Positions 18,155 to 27,424 of a DNA stretch of 59,053 bases are shown here, in pieces. The position numbers and the translations under genes were made by a program. Location: positions 1 to 59,053 of the forward strand of contig JAAWNY010000013.1 in the NCBI GenBank assembly GCA_022799175.1, written 5' to 3'. The notes under the pieces were generated by a model. It saw only the letters and a program-made list of their open reading frames with translations, searched no databases and was not told where the DNA came from. This DNA is from Lachnospiraceae bacterium (GTDB lineage: Bacteria; Bacillota; Clostridia; Lachnospirales; Lachnospiraceae). Position 1 is the first letter of the stretch, and every line of letters starts with the position of its first letter.

Positions 18155-18327
18155 TAATGTTATTTAGTTGATTTTCTCAGAAGGTACGCCATGGAAAAAG
18201 GAGCGGGAAGTGGCCGGAAATGGCCTGCTGCTTTTCAGGATTTTTGCGGGTCCCAAAGTCAAAAATCCTCTTGCAAGCAAGTTTGCATCGGATTTTATGA
18301 CCTTTTGACCCTGGTATCATGACATTG
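18155..18327. repeat. Diverged member of the hairpin-element family, copy C
   Basis: The left end AATGTTATTTAG and, further in, AAGGTACGCCATGG resemble the left side of copy A. The right end ATGACATTG is the expected inverted terminus. The interior is different: a GC-rich arm (GCGGGAAGTGGCC) and a block around TTGCAAGCAAGTTTGCA unlike the other copies. I rate it a distant or rearranged relative. The gap 18068-18154 between B and C shows nothing recognisable. Confidence 0.45.
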
Positions 18328-18398
18328 ATTCAGAAGCAGGGAGAATTACTGGAGCACTGGAATTATTCCATACAGGAAATTTCAGGGGAGAAAAGAGT

Positions 18399-18548
18399 AT
18401 GAAATCAATTCGAAGAGAGTTGTTGACAAAGGAAAATGTGATATGCATGAGAACATCTGTAGGAAGGACGAAGCAGGCGTTTGCGTTACTGAGTGAGAAG
18501 GTGTTGGATAATCTACAGACATTTCTGGCAGGGGATGGAGTACAATAA
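18399..18548 (+). CDS. Possible small protein, unknown
   Basis: ATG 18399 opens a 49-codon frame ending at TAA 18546-18548, with AGGGGAG about 10 nt upstream. The product is basic and amphipathic, with no recognised motif (begins MKSIRRELLTKENV, ends FLAGDGVQ). A 27-codon frame (18319-18402) ends overlapping its start as ATGA. It precedes the helicase gene by 60 nt. It may be a real small gene or a chance frame in a degraded region; I do not recognise it. Confidence 0.35.
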   Translation: MKSIRRELLTKENVICMRTSVGRTKQAFALLSEKVLDNLQTFLAGDGVQ

Positions 18549-18608
18549 CTAAGTGGCGCCTGTGAAATAAGGAAGAAGAGTGTCTGGGAACGGGAGGATA
18601 CGAGATTA

Positions 18609-20465
18609 ATGGCATTTCATGAATCACAGCTGCAGGCAATTCGTCACAAGGATGGGCCGATGCTGGTTCTGGCAGGGCCTGGTTCTGGTAAGACGACGGT
18701 GATTACTCACCGGATTCAATATCTGGTGGAGGAATATCGGGTGGAGCCAGGGAGCATTCTGGTAATTACATTTACAAAAGCGGCTGCCCAGGAGATGAAA
18801 CAGCGTTTTCAGACGCTTGTGGAGGGACAACGATTTCCGGTCAGTTTTGGGACATTTCATGCAGTGTTTTTTAGTATTTTAAAGTATGCTTATCATTACG
18901 ATGCGTCCAATATTATTCGGGAAGAGCAGCGCGTACAGATAATTCGGGAGTTGATGGAGCGATATCATGTGGACGTAGAGGACGAAGCGGATTTTGTCAG
19001 TGGAATTCTGTCTGAGATCAGTGCAGTCAAGGGAGAAATGATAGACCTGAATCATTATTATTCGAAGAATTGTTCGGAGGAGCTGTTTAAAAAGTTGTAC
19101 CAGGGATACATGGAGATACTGCTGCGTCAAAGATTGTTGGATTTTGATGATATGTTGGTGATGTGCTATGAGCTATTTACCCAGAGAAAAGATATTTTGG
19201 CAGCATGGCAGCAGAAATATCGGTACATTTTGGTAGATGAATTTCAGGATATTAACCGGGTACAATATGAAATTGTGCGGATGCTGGCGGCACCGGAGAA
19301 TAATCTGTTTATCGTGGGAGATGATGATCAGTCCATTTACCGTTTTCGAGGAGCGAAGCCGGAGATTATGTTGGGGTTTACCAAAGATTATCCCCAGGCA
19401 AAACAGACGCTTCTGGGGATTAACTATCGCTCCACAGCGCAAATTGTAGAGGCGGCAGGGCGGCTCATCCGTCATAATAAGACTCGTTATGCGAAGAAAA
19501 TCCATGCCAATCGGGGACAAGGGCGTCCAGTGGTGACTGCTGTGTGGGAGGATGCACGGGCAGAGACCAAAGGAATCGTGGAGGAATTGCAAGATTATGT
19601 GAGGATGGGGTATCGGTGGTCGGATATGGCAGTGCTGTATCGCACCAGCTTAGAACCAAGACTGTTAATGGAACGGTTGATGGAATATAATATTCCGTTT
19701 CGTATGCGGGATACGTTGCCCAATCTTTACGAACACTGGATTGCACGGGATATCTGCGCGTATATCCGGATGGCAATAGATGACCTGGCAAAAAGCGGGC
19801 GGGCCAGACGGACGGACGTGGTGCGGGTGATCAATCGCCCGAAACGCTATGTCAATCGAGAGGCGTTAGAGGGAGTGGAGATCTCGTGGAATGGGGTAAA
19901 ATCGTGGTATCAGGATAAAGGATGGATGGTGGAGCGGATCGAGCAGCTGGAGTATGATTTGCGGATGATCGGCAAGTTGGCGCCAGTAGCGGCAGTAAAT
20001 TATATCCGCAAGGGAGTGGGGTATGATGAGTATCTGCGGGAGTATGCAGAATACCGACGGATGAAGCCGGAGGAGCTTTTGGAGGTAGCGGAACAGCTAC
20101 AGGAGAGTGCGGCGGGGTTTGATTCGGTACAGGAATGGTTTTCACATATGGAAGAGTATGGGAAACAGCTGAAAGAGCAGGCGAAGCGTCTGGAAAAGGA
20201 TACAAACTGTGTGCTGCTGATGACCATGCACAGCTCGAAAGGGCTAGAGTTTCCGGTGGTTTATATTCTGGATGCCAATGAGCGAGTGACACCGCATCAT
20301 AAAGCAGTATTGGAGGCAGATTTGGAAGAAGAGCGGCGGATGTTCTATGTAGCCATGACTCGGGCAAAGGAACGGCTGCATGTATGCTATGCGAAGGAAC
20401 GGTATGGGAAAGAACAGCAGAGATCGCGATTTATTGATGAATATCTGGAAAATTATTCGGAATAA
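18609..20465 (+). CDS. UvrD/PcrA-like superfamily 1 DNA helicase
   Basis: A 618-residue ATP-dependent 3'-5' helicase. Motifs in order: Q motif region LQAIRHKDGPMLVL, Walker A GPGSGKTT with K28, motif Ia VITFTKAAAQEM, Walker B VDEFQDINRVQYE, motif III GDDDQSIYRFRGA, motif IV INYRSTAQIV, motif V TMHSSKGLEFPVVYI and motif VI EERRMFYVAMTRAK. It is shorter than PcrA (about 740 residues) and lacks the long C-terminal tail, so it is probably one of the additional UvrD paralogues of Clostridia with a repair role. The corrinoid adenosyltransferase gene begins 12 nt after it, so the two are probably cotranscribed, though functionally unrelated. Confidence 0.88.
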   Translation: MAFHESQLQAIRHKDGPMLVLAGPGSGKTTVITHRIQYLVEEYRVEPGSILVITFTKAAAQEMKQRFQTLVEGQRFPVSFGTFHAVFFSILKYAYHYDASNIIREEQRVQIIRELMERYHVDVEDEADFVSGILSEISAVKGEMIDLNHYYSKNCSEELFKKLYQGYMEILLRQRLLDFDDMLVMCYELFTQRKDILAAWQQKYRYILVDEFQDINRVQYEIVRMLAAPENNLFIVGDDDQSIYRFRGAKPEIMLGFTKDYPQAKQTLLGINYRSTAQIVEAAGRLIRHNKTRYAKKIHANRGQGRPVVTAVWEDARAETKGIVEELQDYVRMGYRWSDMAVLYRTSLEPRLLMERLMEYNIPFRMRDTLPNLYEHWIARDICAYIRMAIDDLAKSGRARRTDVVRVINRPKRYVNREALEGVEISWNGVKSWYQDKGWMVERIEQLEYDLRMIGKLAPVAAVNYIRKGVGYDEYLREYAEYRRMKPEELLEVAEQLQESAAGFDSVQEWFSHMEEYGKQLKEQAKRLEKDTNCVLLMTMHSSKGLEFPVVYILDANERVTPHHKAVLEADLEEERRMFYVAMTRAKERLHVCYAKERYGKEQQRSRFIDEYLENYSE

Positions 20466-20476
20466 GGAGACAAAAA

Positions 20477-20998
20477 ATGAGTTTTATCCATATTTATTGT
20501 GGAGACGGAAAAGGTAAGACCTCGGCAGCTCTGGGGCTGGCTATACGGGCGGCCGGTCGGGGGAAAAAAGTGTTGATTGTGCGTTTTCTGAAAAATGAAG
20601 ATTCCGGCGAGGTACCAGTACTGCGTCAGATCCCGGGAATTACGGTGACGCTTTGTGATCGTGAGTTTGGCTTTGTGTTCCGGATGGCAAAGAATGAGAG
20701 GATCGAGGCAGCAGAGTATTATGGACAGCGGTTTGGGCAGGCATGCCACGAGGCGGTGAACTGCGGATATGATGTTCTGATTCTGGATGAGATTCTGGCA
20801 GCATGTAATTATGGAATGGTGAAGGAAACGGATGTGATAAACTTTTTGTGGAATCGCCCGGAGGGGCTGGAGGTGGTTCTGACTGGGAGGGATCCGTCTG
20901 ATTCATTGATGGATATAGCAGATTATGTATCGGAGATTGGTATGAGGAAGCATCCTTTTACGAGAGGAGTATCAGCGAGAGAAGGGATTGAGTATTAG
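20477..20998 (+). CDS. cobO: ATP:corrinoid adenosyltransferase (CobA/BtuR type)
   Basis: A 173-residue cytosolic enzyme that adds the adenosyl group to cob(I)alamin, for B12 activation or salvage. The P-loop GDGKGKTSAALGLA is at residues 8-21 (HIYCGDGKGKT), followed by RFLKNEDSGEV, YDVLILDEILAACNYG and VVLTGRDPSDSLMDIADYVSEI, all diagnostic of the BtuR family. GGAGA precedes the ATG. No other cobalamin gene and no cobalamin riboswitch is nearby. Copy D of the hairpin element starts 13-14 nt after its stop. Confidence 0.92.
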   Translation: MSFIHIYCGDGKGKTSAALGLAIRAAGRGKKVLIVRFLKNEDSGEVPVLRQIPGITVTLCDREFGFVFRMAKNERIEAAEYYGQRFGQACHEAVNCGYDVLILDEILAACNYGMVKETDVINFLWNRPEGLEVVLTGRDPSDSLMDIADYVSEIGMRKHPFTRGVSAREGIEY

Positions 20999-21002
20999 TG
21001 TT

Positions 21003-21011
21003 CGAAAGGGT
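21003..21011. repeat. Left flanking direct repeat of copy D
   Basis: CGAAAGGGT, repeated exactly at 21196-21204 on the other side of the hairpin element. The first 8 bp are best taken as target-site duplication; the ninth base may belong to the element. Confidence 0.7.
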
Positions 21012-21195
21012 CGATGTCATTTAGATAAGGAAACGAGAAGCAGAAGCAAGGAAATGAGGCGAGAACCAACGCCAAAATCAGGGATTTAAGGACTTCTAAA
21101 TCTCTGTAAAGTCAAAATCCCGCAGGCGGTTTGGCGTGGCTTCTCTTCCCTCTTTCTTGGCTGATTTTCTCATTTCATTATCTAAATGATATTGC
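21011..21195. repeat. Long-hairpin interspersed element, copy D (short form)
   Basis: A 184-185 bp copy with terminal inverted repeats of roughly 65 bp. The left reads CGATGTCATTTAGATAAGG and the complement of the right reads GCAATATCATTTAGATAATG. The arms meet in the copy-specific ACGCCAAA on both sides. Only one of the two middle modules remains (about 21076-21119), in the same orientation as in copy A. CGAAAGGGT flanks it directly on both sides. The rest of the 20999-21372 gap holds a weak promoter at 21302. Confidence 0.85.
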
Positions 21196-21204
21196 CGAAA
21201 GGGT
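21196..21204. repeat. Right flanking direct repeat of copy D
   Basis: CGAAAGGGT, an exact copy of 21003-21011. Confidence 0.7.
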
Positions 21205-21301
21205 ATGCTTCTTTTTCCAAGGCTGAATATTGTTTGGATTAATTTGTAAAGCTGAGAATGGATGTTAGACGATTTTAAGACAACTTTAAAAGCGATAGTT
21301 C

Positions 21302-21330
21302 TTGATTTTGTGCTTATAGTTTGGTAAAGT
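21302..21330 (+). promoter_or_regulatory. Possible promoter of the DUF1292 gene
   Basis: TTGATT (21302-21307), 17 nt, TAAAGT (21325-21330), about 40 nt before the start codon. The -10 box is weak. Confidence 0.4.
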
Positions 21331-21372
21331 TAAGATAAAGGTTTTAAGACTATTGCAGAGGAGGGAATTAGC

Positions 21373-21702
21373 ATGGAGCAAAATAGAGATTTGCAGGAAG
21401 AGATGGAGCAGGAGGAAGTGACGGTTACTTTGACATTGGATGACGGCAGTCAGCTAGAGTGCGTGGTATTGACTATTTTTGACGCCGGGGAGCGGGAGTA
21501 CATCGCTTTGTTACCAATGGAAGGGGAAGAAGCAGAAGAGGGAGAAGTTTATCTCTATCGCTATTCGGAGGATGCGGAGGGGAATCCTAACTTGGACAAC
21601 ATCAAGGATGATGAGGAGTACGAGATCGTGTCTGATGCTTTTGATGAATTGCTGGATGAGCAGGAGTATGATGAGCTGGTCGGCGAGGATGAATTAGAGT
21701 AA
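21373..21702 (+). CDS. DUF1292 family acidic protein
   Basis: A 109-residue, strongly acidic cytosolic protein matching DUF1292. The core reads VTLTLDDGSQLECVVLTIFD, then REYIALLPMEGEE, VYLYRYSEDAEGNP and LDNIKDDEEYEIVSDAFDELLD, which is the family pattern (short beta-rich domain then an acidic helix). The function of the family is unknown; it is common in Firmicutes, usually near the yrrK/yrzL region or alone. GGAGG lies 9 nt before the ATG. The C-terminus is nearly all Asp/Glu. It appears monocistronic. Confidence 0.9.
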   Translation: MEQNRDLQEEMEQEEVTVTLTLDDGSQLECVVLTIFDAGEREYIALLPMEGEEAEEGEVYLYRYSEDAEGNPNLDNIKDDEEYEIVSDAFDELLDEQEYDELVGEDELE

Positions 21703-21943
21703 TTATTTTTTATACTTGACATAAACCGCATTATAAAGATAGGTAAAGGATGAAGCAGAAATGCAAATGGAAAAGGGAATCGGCGCAAGTGGATTCCCTT
21801 GTGTTATTTGCGTCCGGGAGAATCCGGAGAGATCCAGGTTATCATGCAGTTAAATCCGGAAAGAGACAAAAGAGCTTGTCGCATAGAAGAACTTAAATAA
21901 AAAGAAGACATTTGTCAAATATCTTAAAATTTTCATAAATGCG

Positions 21944-21972
21944 TTGACAAACATTCGATGAAAAAGTATGAT
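21944..21972 (+). promoter_or_regulatory. Promoter of the second cell-wall-repeat protein
   Basis: TTGACA (21944-21949), 17 nt, TATGAT (21967-21972). Hexamers, spacer length and most of the spacer (AACA..CGAT.AAAAAG) match the promoter at 2986. The stretch 21703-21943 has a 9-bp hairpin (AAGGGAATC...GATTCCCTT, near 21773-21800) without a T-run and nothing else I can support. Confidence 0.75.
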
Positions 21973-22022
21973 GAATTTGTCGGAAGCCGGCAGGAAATGT
22001 TTGAGAAAAGAGGTGCTTTCTT

Positions 22023-22535
22023 ATGAAAAAAGGATTTTTGACAGTCGTGACGGCATTGGCCCTTTCTATATTTTCCACCACGGCTGTCTTTGCGCAGGGT
22101 TGGGGAAAGACGGATAATAAATGGTTCTACTATCTAGAGGATGGCAGTGTGGCAAAGAACACTTGGATTGACACCGAAGGAGGTCCCTATTGGGTGAGAA
22201 ACGACGGTGTGATGGCCACGAGCCAGTGGGTAGCGGACAACGATGGTTCCTGGTATTATGTGGGTAATGATGGCAGAAAGCTGCTAAACCAGCTTTTTAA
22301 GCAGGATAATGACCTCTATTGGTTGGATGCAGAAGGAGTGATGGCATCGGAGGAGTGGGTCCAGACCGAAGATGGCAAATGGTATTATTTTCAGAGCGAT
22401 GGTAAGGCGATGAAAAATGGCTGGAAATTGATAGGTGAAGATTATTACTATTTTCTGAAAAGTGGTGTGATGGCAAGAGATGCGCTGGTTCCGGGAGGAT
22501 ACCGGGTAGGACCAGACGGGAAGTGGATTCAGTAA
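22023..22535 (+). CDS. Secreted cell-wall-binding repeat protein
   Basis: A 170-residue exported protein: signal peptide (MKKGFLTVVTALALSIFST, cleavage expected after VFA at residue 24), then about six aromatic choline/glucan-binding-type repeats (KWFYYLEDG, GPYWVRNDG, SWYYVGNDG, DLYWLDAEG, KWYYFQSDG, DYYYFLKSG). It ends YRVGPDGKWIQ. It is a longer paralogue of the protein at 3054, with the same promoter type and the same C-terminal signature, and again no enzymatic domain. AGAGGTG precedes the ATG. A role in wall association is inferred from the repeats only. Confidence 0.83.
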   Translation: MKKGFLTVVTALALSIFSTTAVFAQGWGKTDNKWFYYLEDGSVAKNTWIDTEGGPYWVRNDGVMATSQWVADNDGSWYYVGNDGRKLLNQLFKQDNDLYWLDAEGVMASEEWVQTEDGKWYYFQSDGKAMKNGWKLIGEDYYYFLKSGVMARDALVPGGYRVGPDGKWIQ

Positions 22536-22546
22536 AGAAAATGGAG

Positions 22547-22590
22547 ATAAGGACGTTTGTGCAAAAAGGCATGAACGTCTTTACTTGTTT
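22547..22590 (+). terminator. Probable terminator after the cell-wall-repeat gene
   Basis: TAAGGACGTTTGTGC pairs with GGCATGAACGTCTTTA (two small mismatches) around an A-rich loop and runs into TTTACTTGTTTT. It lies 12 nt after the stop. Confidence 0.5.
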
Positions 22591-22662
22591 TACAGATAAC
22601 CCCAGGTTATACACATAATTCCAATCTCGTATATATTTTCTAAATAAATTCCCATCCAAATG

Positions 22663-22691
22663 TTGAAAAATGAAGGCAAATGCGATAATAT
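22663..22691 (+). promoter_or_regulatory. Promoter of the leuB-ilvD-ilvB operon
   Basis: TTGAAA (22663-22668), 17 nt, TAATAT (22686-22691), 80 nt before leuB. The leader can form alternative short stems (CGCGA with TCGCG, or GGGACCG with CGGTTCC) but has no T-run and no T-box core. Confidence 0.55.
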
Positions 22692-22771
22692 GAAAAGAAA
22701 CACGCGAGAGGGACCGTCGATATCGCGGTTCCAGGAAGCGAAAAGCTGAGAAAAACAAAGGGAGAGGAACT

Positions 22772-23854
22772 ATGGATTGCAGGATAGTGACCATTCCGGG
22801 TGATGGTATTGGGCCGGAGATTGTCCGGGAAGCATGTAAAGTATTAGATAAGGTGGCCCAGGTATATGGGCATTTCTTCCATTATAAGGAGGTGCTGATG
22901 GGCGGTTGTTCCATCGATGCGTTTGGCGTGCCGCTGACAGAAGAAGCATTGGAGACGGCAAGACAGAGTGATGCCGTTCTCTTAGGAGCTGTAGGAGGAG
23001 ATGTAGGAAATTCCCGTTGGTATGATGTGGCGCCGAATCTGCGGCCGGAGGCGGGGCTTTTGGCGATTCGCAAAGGGTTGAATCTATTTGCCAATATTCG
23101 TCCTGCTTATTTGTATCAGGAATTGGCAAATGCGTGTCCTCTCAAAAAAGAGATCATTGGGAATGGTTTTGATATGGTGATTATGAGGGAATTGACAGGC
23201 GGACTTTATTTTGGGGAGCGGTATACAAAAGAAGTGGATGGCGTTTTGCAGGCCACGGATACTTTGACCTATAATGAGACGGAGATTCGTCGGATTGCGG
23301 TCAAAGCATTTGATATTGCCATGAAACGGAGAAAGCATGTCATTAGTGTGGATAAAGCGAACGTCCTGGATTCTTCCCGGTTATGGCGCAAGGTAGTGGA
23401 AGAGGTGGAAAAGAATTATCCGGAAGTTAAGTTGGAACATATGCTGGTGGATAACTGTGCTATGCAACTGGTGATGAATCCCGGACAGTTTGATGTGGTG
23501 TTGACAGAAAATATGTTCGGCGATATTTTATCGGATGAGGCCAGCATGATTACTGGCTCCATCGGAATGTTGTCTTCTGCCAGCTTAAATGAAAGCAAAT
23601 TTGGTATGTATGAGCCCAGTCATGGTTCGGCGCCGGATATTGCCGGCAAAGATTTGGCAAACCCGATTGCCACGATTCTCTCGGCAGCGATGATGCTTCG
23701 TTATTCTTTTGATTTGGATAAAGAAGCGGATGCCATCGAGACAGCAGTGCAGAAGGTGTTGACAGAAGGATACCGGACCACGGACATCCTATCAGAGGGA
23801 TGTACAAAGGTAGGGACTGCGCAAATGGGAGATTTGATAGCAGAGCGGATCTGA
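22772..23854 (+). CDS. leuB: 3-isopropylmalate dehydrogenase
   Basis: A 360-residue NAD-dependent enzyme of leucine biosynthesis that oxidises and decarboxylates 3-isopropylmalate to 2-oxoisocaproate. The start [20 protein letters not shown], the substrate-binding [16 protein letters not shown] and [10 protein letters not shown], the [17 protein letters not shown] segment, [26 protein letters not shown], the metal site [19 protein letters not shown] and NAD-site [20 protein letters not shown] are all intact. Gene length is normal. No leuA, leuC or leuD is in the window. It heads a branched-chain block, with ilvD starting 58 nt later. Confidence 0.96.
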   Translation: MDCRIVTIPGDGIGPEIVREACKVLDKVAQVYGHFFHYKEVLMGGCSIDAFGVPLTEEALETARQSDAVLLGAVGGDVGNSRWYDVAPNLRPEAGLLAIRKGLNLFANIRPAYLYQELANACPLKKEIIGNGFDMVIMRELTGGLYFGERYTKEVDGVLQATDTLTYNETEIRRIAVKAFDIAMKRRKHVISVDKANVLDSSRLWRKVVEEVEKNYPEVKLEHMLVDNCAMQLVMNPGQFDVVLTENMFGDILSDEASMITGSIGMLSSASLNESKFGMYEPSHGSAPDIAGKDLANPIATILSAAMMLRYSFDLDKEADAIETAVQKVLTEGYRTTDILSEGCTKVGTAQMGDLIAERI

Positions 23855-23912
23855 GAGAGACAAAAGGAATAGCGGTTTATTTTGACTGAATGACAGAGGA
23901 GGAAAGGCAATT

Positions 23913-25574
23913 ATGAGAAGTGATAATGCGAAATCAGGAATACAGCAAGCCCCGGCCCGTTCTTTGTTCCGGGCTTTGGGTTATACGGAGGAAGAACTGG
24001 CAAGACCATTGATCGGGGTGGTCAGTTCCTATAACGAGATTGTTCCGGGGCATATGAATCTGGATAAAATTGTGGAAGCAGTCAAACAGGGAGTAGCCAT
24101 GGCAGGGGGAACTCCTATTGTATTTCCTGCTATTGCGGTCTGTGACGGTATTGCCATGGGGCACATGGGAATGAAATATTCTTTGGTAACTCGGGATCTG
24201 ATTGCCGATTCTACAGAATGTATGGCATTGGCACACCAGTTTGACGGTCTGGTGATGGTTCCTAACTGTGATAAGAATGTGCCAGGACTTTTAATGGCGG
24301 CGGCTCGTTTGAATATTCCTACCGTGTTTGTCAGTGGAGGTCCTATGTTGGCAGGCCGTGTGAAAGGAGAGAAAAAGAGTCTTTCCAGTATGTTTGAGGC
24401 GGTTGGCGCTTATGCGGCTGGAACTATGACCGAGGAGGATGTGGAGGATTTTGCCAATCGGGTATGTCCTACCTGCGGCTCCTGCTCTGGTATGTACACA
24501 GCCAACAGTATGAATTGTCTGACTGAGGTGTTGGGTATGGGCTTGAAAGGCAACGGAACGATTCCGGCCGTTTATTCTGAGCGGATCCGGCTGGCTAAGC
24601 ACGCAGGTATGGCAGTGATGGATATGGTGGAGAAAAATATCTGTCCCAGAGATGTTATGACGGAAGCGGCTTTTCATAATGCTTTGACTATGGATATGGC
24701 TTTGGGGTGCAGTACCAACAGTATGTTGCATCTGCCAGCGATTGCTCATGAGGCTGGTGTGGATCTGAATGTGGATATTGCCAATGAGATCAGCGCTAAA
24801 ACACCAAATCTTTGTCATCTGGCGCCGGCTGGTCCTACATATATGGAAGATTTGAATGAGGCAGGCGGAGTCTATGCCGTGATGAATGAGATCAGCAAGT
24901 TGGGACTTTTGAATCTGAACTGTATAACTGTCACGGGAAAGACTGTGGGTGAGAATATTAAAGGATGTATCAACAAGAATCCCGAGGTGATCCGCACGGT
25001 AGAGAATCCATATTCTGCTACTGGTGGAATCGCCGTGTTACGAGGAAATCTGGCTCCTGATTCTTGTGTGGTGAAACGTTCGGCTGTCGTGCCAGAGATG
25101 CTTCAGCATGAAGGTCCGGCCAGGGTGTTTGACAGTGAAGAAGAGGCCATTGATGCGATTAAAGGTGGAAGAATCGTGGCCGGCGATGTGGTGGTGATCC
25201 GCTATGAAGGCCCCAAAGGTGGTCCGGGCATGAGAGAGATGTTGAATCCTACGTCTGCCATTGCTGGTATGGGGTTGGGAGCTTCGGTAGCTCTGATTAC
25301 GGACGGACGTTTCAGCGGCGCTTCTCGTGGCGCTTCTATCGGTCATGTGTGCCCGGAGGCCGCTGCCGGTGGTCCTATCGGTTTGGTGCAGGAGGGAGAT
25401 ATCATTGCTATCGATATCAACGCCAATACCATCAATATAAAAGTATCGGATGAAGAGTTAGCAAAACGCAGAGAAAGCTGGAATCCCAAGAAAAAAGAAG
25501 TTTCCGGATATTTGAAACGCTATGCCGAACAAGTTACCAGTGCAGACAAAGGAGCAGTATTGAAAGGAAATTAA
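23913..25574 (+). CDS. ilvD: Dihydroxy-acid dehydratase
   Basis: A 553-residue Fe-S dehydratase that forms 2-oxoisovalerate and 2-oxo-3-methylvalerate for valine, isoleucine and (through LeuB) leucine. The cluster ligands are visible in [12 protein letters not shown] and [19 protein letters not shown], and the C-terminal [35 protein letters not shown] and SPEA-like [12 protein letters not shown] segments are typical. Full length for the family. AGGAGG precedes the ATG. Cotranscribed with leuB and ilvB judging from short gaps. Confidence 0.97.
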   Translation: MRSDNAKSGIQQAPARSLFRALGYTEEELARPLIGVVSSYNEIVPGHMNLDKIVEAVKQGVAMAGGTPIVFPAIAVCDGIAMGHMGMKYSLVTRDLIADSTECMALAHQFDGLVMVPNCDKNVPGLLMAAARLNIPTVFVSGGPMLAGRVKGEKKSLSSMFEAVGAYAAGTMTEEDVEDFANRVCPTCGSCSGMYTANSMNCLTEVLGMGLKGNGTIPAVYSERIRLAKHAGMAVMDMVEKNICPRDVMTEAAFHNALTMDMALGCSTNSMLHLPAIAHEAGVDLNVDIANEISAKTPNLCHLAPAGPTYMEDLNEAGGVYAVMNEISKLGLLNLNCITVTGKTVGENIKGCINKNPEVIRTVENPYSATGGIAVLRGNLAPDSCVVKRSAVVPEMLQHEGPARVFDSEEEAIDAIKGGRIVAGDVVVIRYEGPKGGPGMREMLNPTSAIAGMGLGASVALITDGRFSGASRGASIGHVCPEAAAGGPIGLVQEGDIIAIDINANTINIKVSDEELAKRRESWNPKKKEVSGYLKRYAEQVTSADKGAVLKGN

Positions 25575-25621
25575 AAAAGAGCGAAGTACCCCATTACCAA
25601 AACAGAAAAGGAGCTTAGCTG

Positions 25622-27370
25622 ATGTCAGAAATAAACACCCTACAAACACATTCCCCCCACTTATCTTCGGAACCGGTAGTTCTTAATGGATCAGAGATCC
25701 TGATTGCATGTCTGAAGGAACAGGGAGTGAAGACCGTGTTCGGATATCCGGGCGGTGCGATTTTGAACATTTACGATGCCCTCTATAAACACCAGGGAGA
25801 GATTACCCATGTATTGACTTCCCATGAACAAGGAGCTGCTCACGCAGCTGACGGTTATGCGCGGGCGACTGGTAAGGTAGGCGTATGTCTTGCCACTTCC
25901 GGTCCTGGCGCCACGAATCTGGTGACAGGGATTGCCACAGCCTACATGGATTCGATTCCCATGGTGGCGATCACCTGCAATGTTGGGGTAAACCTGTTAG
26001 GAAAAGACAGCTTTCAGGAGATTGACATCCTGGGAGTGACCATGCCCATTACCAAATATAATTTTATCGTCAAAGATATTAAAAAACTAGCTTATGTGGT
26101 CCGTCGGGCATTTGCCATCGCCCAGAGCGGTCGGCCGGGTCCGGTATTGATCGATATCACCAAAAATGTGACGGCAGAAACGTGTGAATATGTGGCGGAA
26201 GAACCGGAGCCGGTTGAGCAGCAGACAGATACGATTCGCGAAGAGGATATTGAGACTGCGTTGGAGATGATCCGCAACGCACAGAAGCCGTTTATCTTTG
26301 TAGGCGGCGGTGCGGTGCTGGCGAATGCCTCAGAGGAGCTGCGGACTTTGGCCCATCGTATTCAGGCGCCGGTGGCGGACTCCTTGATGGGGAAGGGCGC
26401 TTTTGACGGCACGGATGAGATGTACACCGGTATGGTGGGGATGCATGGGACAAAGACCTCTAATTATGGAATTACCGAGTGTGATTTACTGATTGTGGCC
26501 GGAGCGCGTTTCAGTGATCGCGTGACCGGCAATGCTGCCAAGTTTGCGCAGAACGCCAAAATTTTGCAAATTGACGTGGATCCCGCAGAGATCAATAAGA
26601 ATATCCGTACGCATGCCAGCATCATCGGTGATTTGCGAGTTGTGTTGCGCAGACTGAATGCACGTCTGGATCCGATCAATCACGATGAGTGGGTGAACCA
26701 TGTGGAACGGATGAAGGATATGTATCCTTTGCGCTATGATAAAAGTGTGCTGACAGGACCTTATGTGGTGGAGACGATTTACGATATGACGAAGGGTGAT
26801 GCTATGATTGTCACCGAGGTAGGACAACATCAGATGTGGGCAGCACAGTATTATAAATACAAAAAACCAAGAACGTTTCTCACTTCCGGTGGTTTGGGAA
26901 CCATGGGCTATGGTCTGGGAGCATCGTTGGGAGCAAAACTGGGATGCCGGGATATGGGACAGCCCGATAAAACGGTGATCAATATTGCCGGAGACGGCTG
27001 CTTTCGTATGAATATGAACGAGATTGCCACGGCAGTGCGTTATAATATTCCGGTAATCCAGGTAGTGATCAACAATCATGTGTTGGGGATGGTGCGCCAG
27101 TGGCAGACACTGTTCTATGGTAAACGATACTCGCATACGGTATTAAATGATGCTGTGGATTTTGTAAAGCTGGCAGAGGCAATGGGCGCGAAGGCATTTC
27201 GGGTTAGCAGCCAGGAAGAGCTGCGGCCGGCTTTGGAGCAGGCGATGGCACTAAGGGAGCCGGTGGTTATTGATTGCCAGATTAACTGCGATGACAAAGT
27301 ATATCCGATGGTCTCGCCGGGGGCACCGATTCAGGATGCGTTTGACGATACGGATCTGAAGATAAAATAA
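25622..27370 (+). CDS. ilvB: Acetolactate synthase, large (catalytic) subunit
   Basis: A 582-residue ThDP- and FAD-dependent enzyme, first common step of valine/isoleucine synthesis. The catalytic Glu lies in TSHEQGAAHAADGYARATG, the FAD region in the middle, and the ThDP-Mg motif GDGCFRMNMNEIATAVRY near residue 460, ending INN. Length and the anabolic-type C-terminus (SPGAPIQDAFDD) favour biosynthetic IlvB over catabolic AlsS. No ilvN regulatory subunit follows: the next gene is serC after 54 nt, so ilvN and ilvC must be elsewhere or absent. A near-consensus AAAGGAG precedes the ATG. Confidence 0.95.
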   Translation: MSEINTLQTHSPHLSSEPVVLNGSEILIACLKEQGVKTVFGYPGGAILNIYDALYKHQGEITHVLTSHEQGAAHAADGYARATGKVGVCLATSGPGATNLVTGIATAYMDSIPMVAITCNVGVNLLGKDSFQEIDILGVTMPITKYNFIVKDIKKLAYVVRRAFAIAQSGRPGPVLIDITKNVTAETCEYVAEEPEPVEQQTDTIREEDIETALEMIRNAQKPFIFVGGGAVLANASEELRTLAHRIQAPVADSLMGKGAFDGTDEMYTGMVGMHGTKTSNYGITECDLLIVAGARFSDRVTGNAAKFAQNAKILQIDVDPAEINKNIRTHASIIGDLRVVLRRLNARLDPINHDEWVNHVERMKDMYPLRYDKSVLTGPYVVETIYDMTKGDAMIVTEVGQHQMWAAQYYKYKKPRTFLTSGGLGTMGYGLGASLGAKLGCRDMGQPDKTVINIAGDGCFRMNMNEIATAVRYNIPVIQVVINNHVLGMVRQWQTLFYGKRYSHTVLNDAVDFVKLAEAMGAKAFRVSSQEELRPALEQAMALREPVVIDCQINCDDKVYPMVSPGAPIQDAFDDTDLKIK

Positions 27371-27424
27371 AGGGATAAGCGAGTAGGTCCGAGAGATATG
27401 GACAAAAAAGGAGGAAGAATAACA

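Noticed and set aside
21750..21900. Short frames after the DUF1292 gene, one reading LRPGESGEIQVI like a FeoA start
   Set aside because: No suitable start or ribosome site for that frame, only about 45 codons, and the similarity is a few residues; probably chance.
22692..22771. leuB leader as a T-box or attenuator
   Set aside because: The GGGACCG...CGCGGTTCC stem looks slightly like a T-box antiterminator, but the leader is under 80 nt, has no specifier stem, no terminator T-run and no leader peptide rich in Leu.
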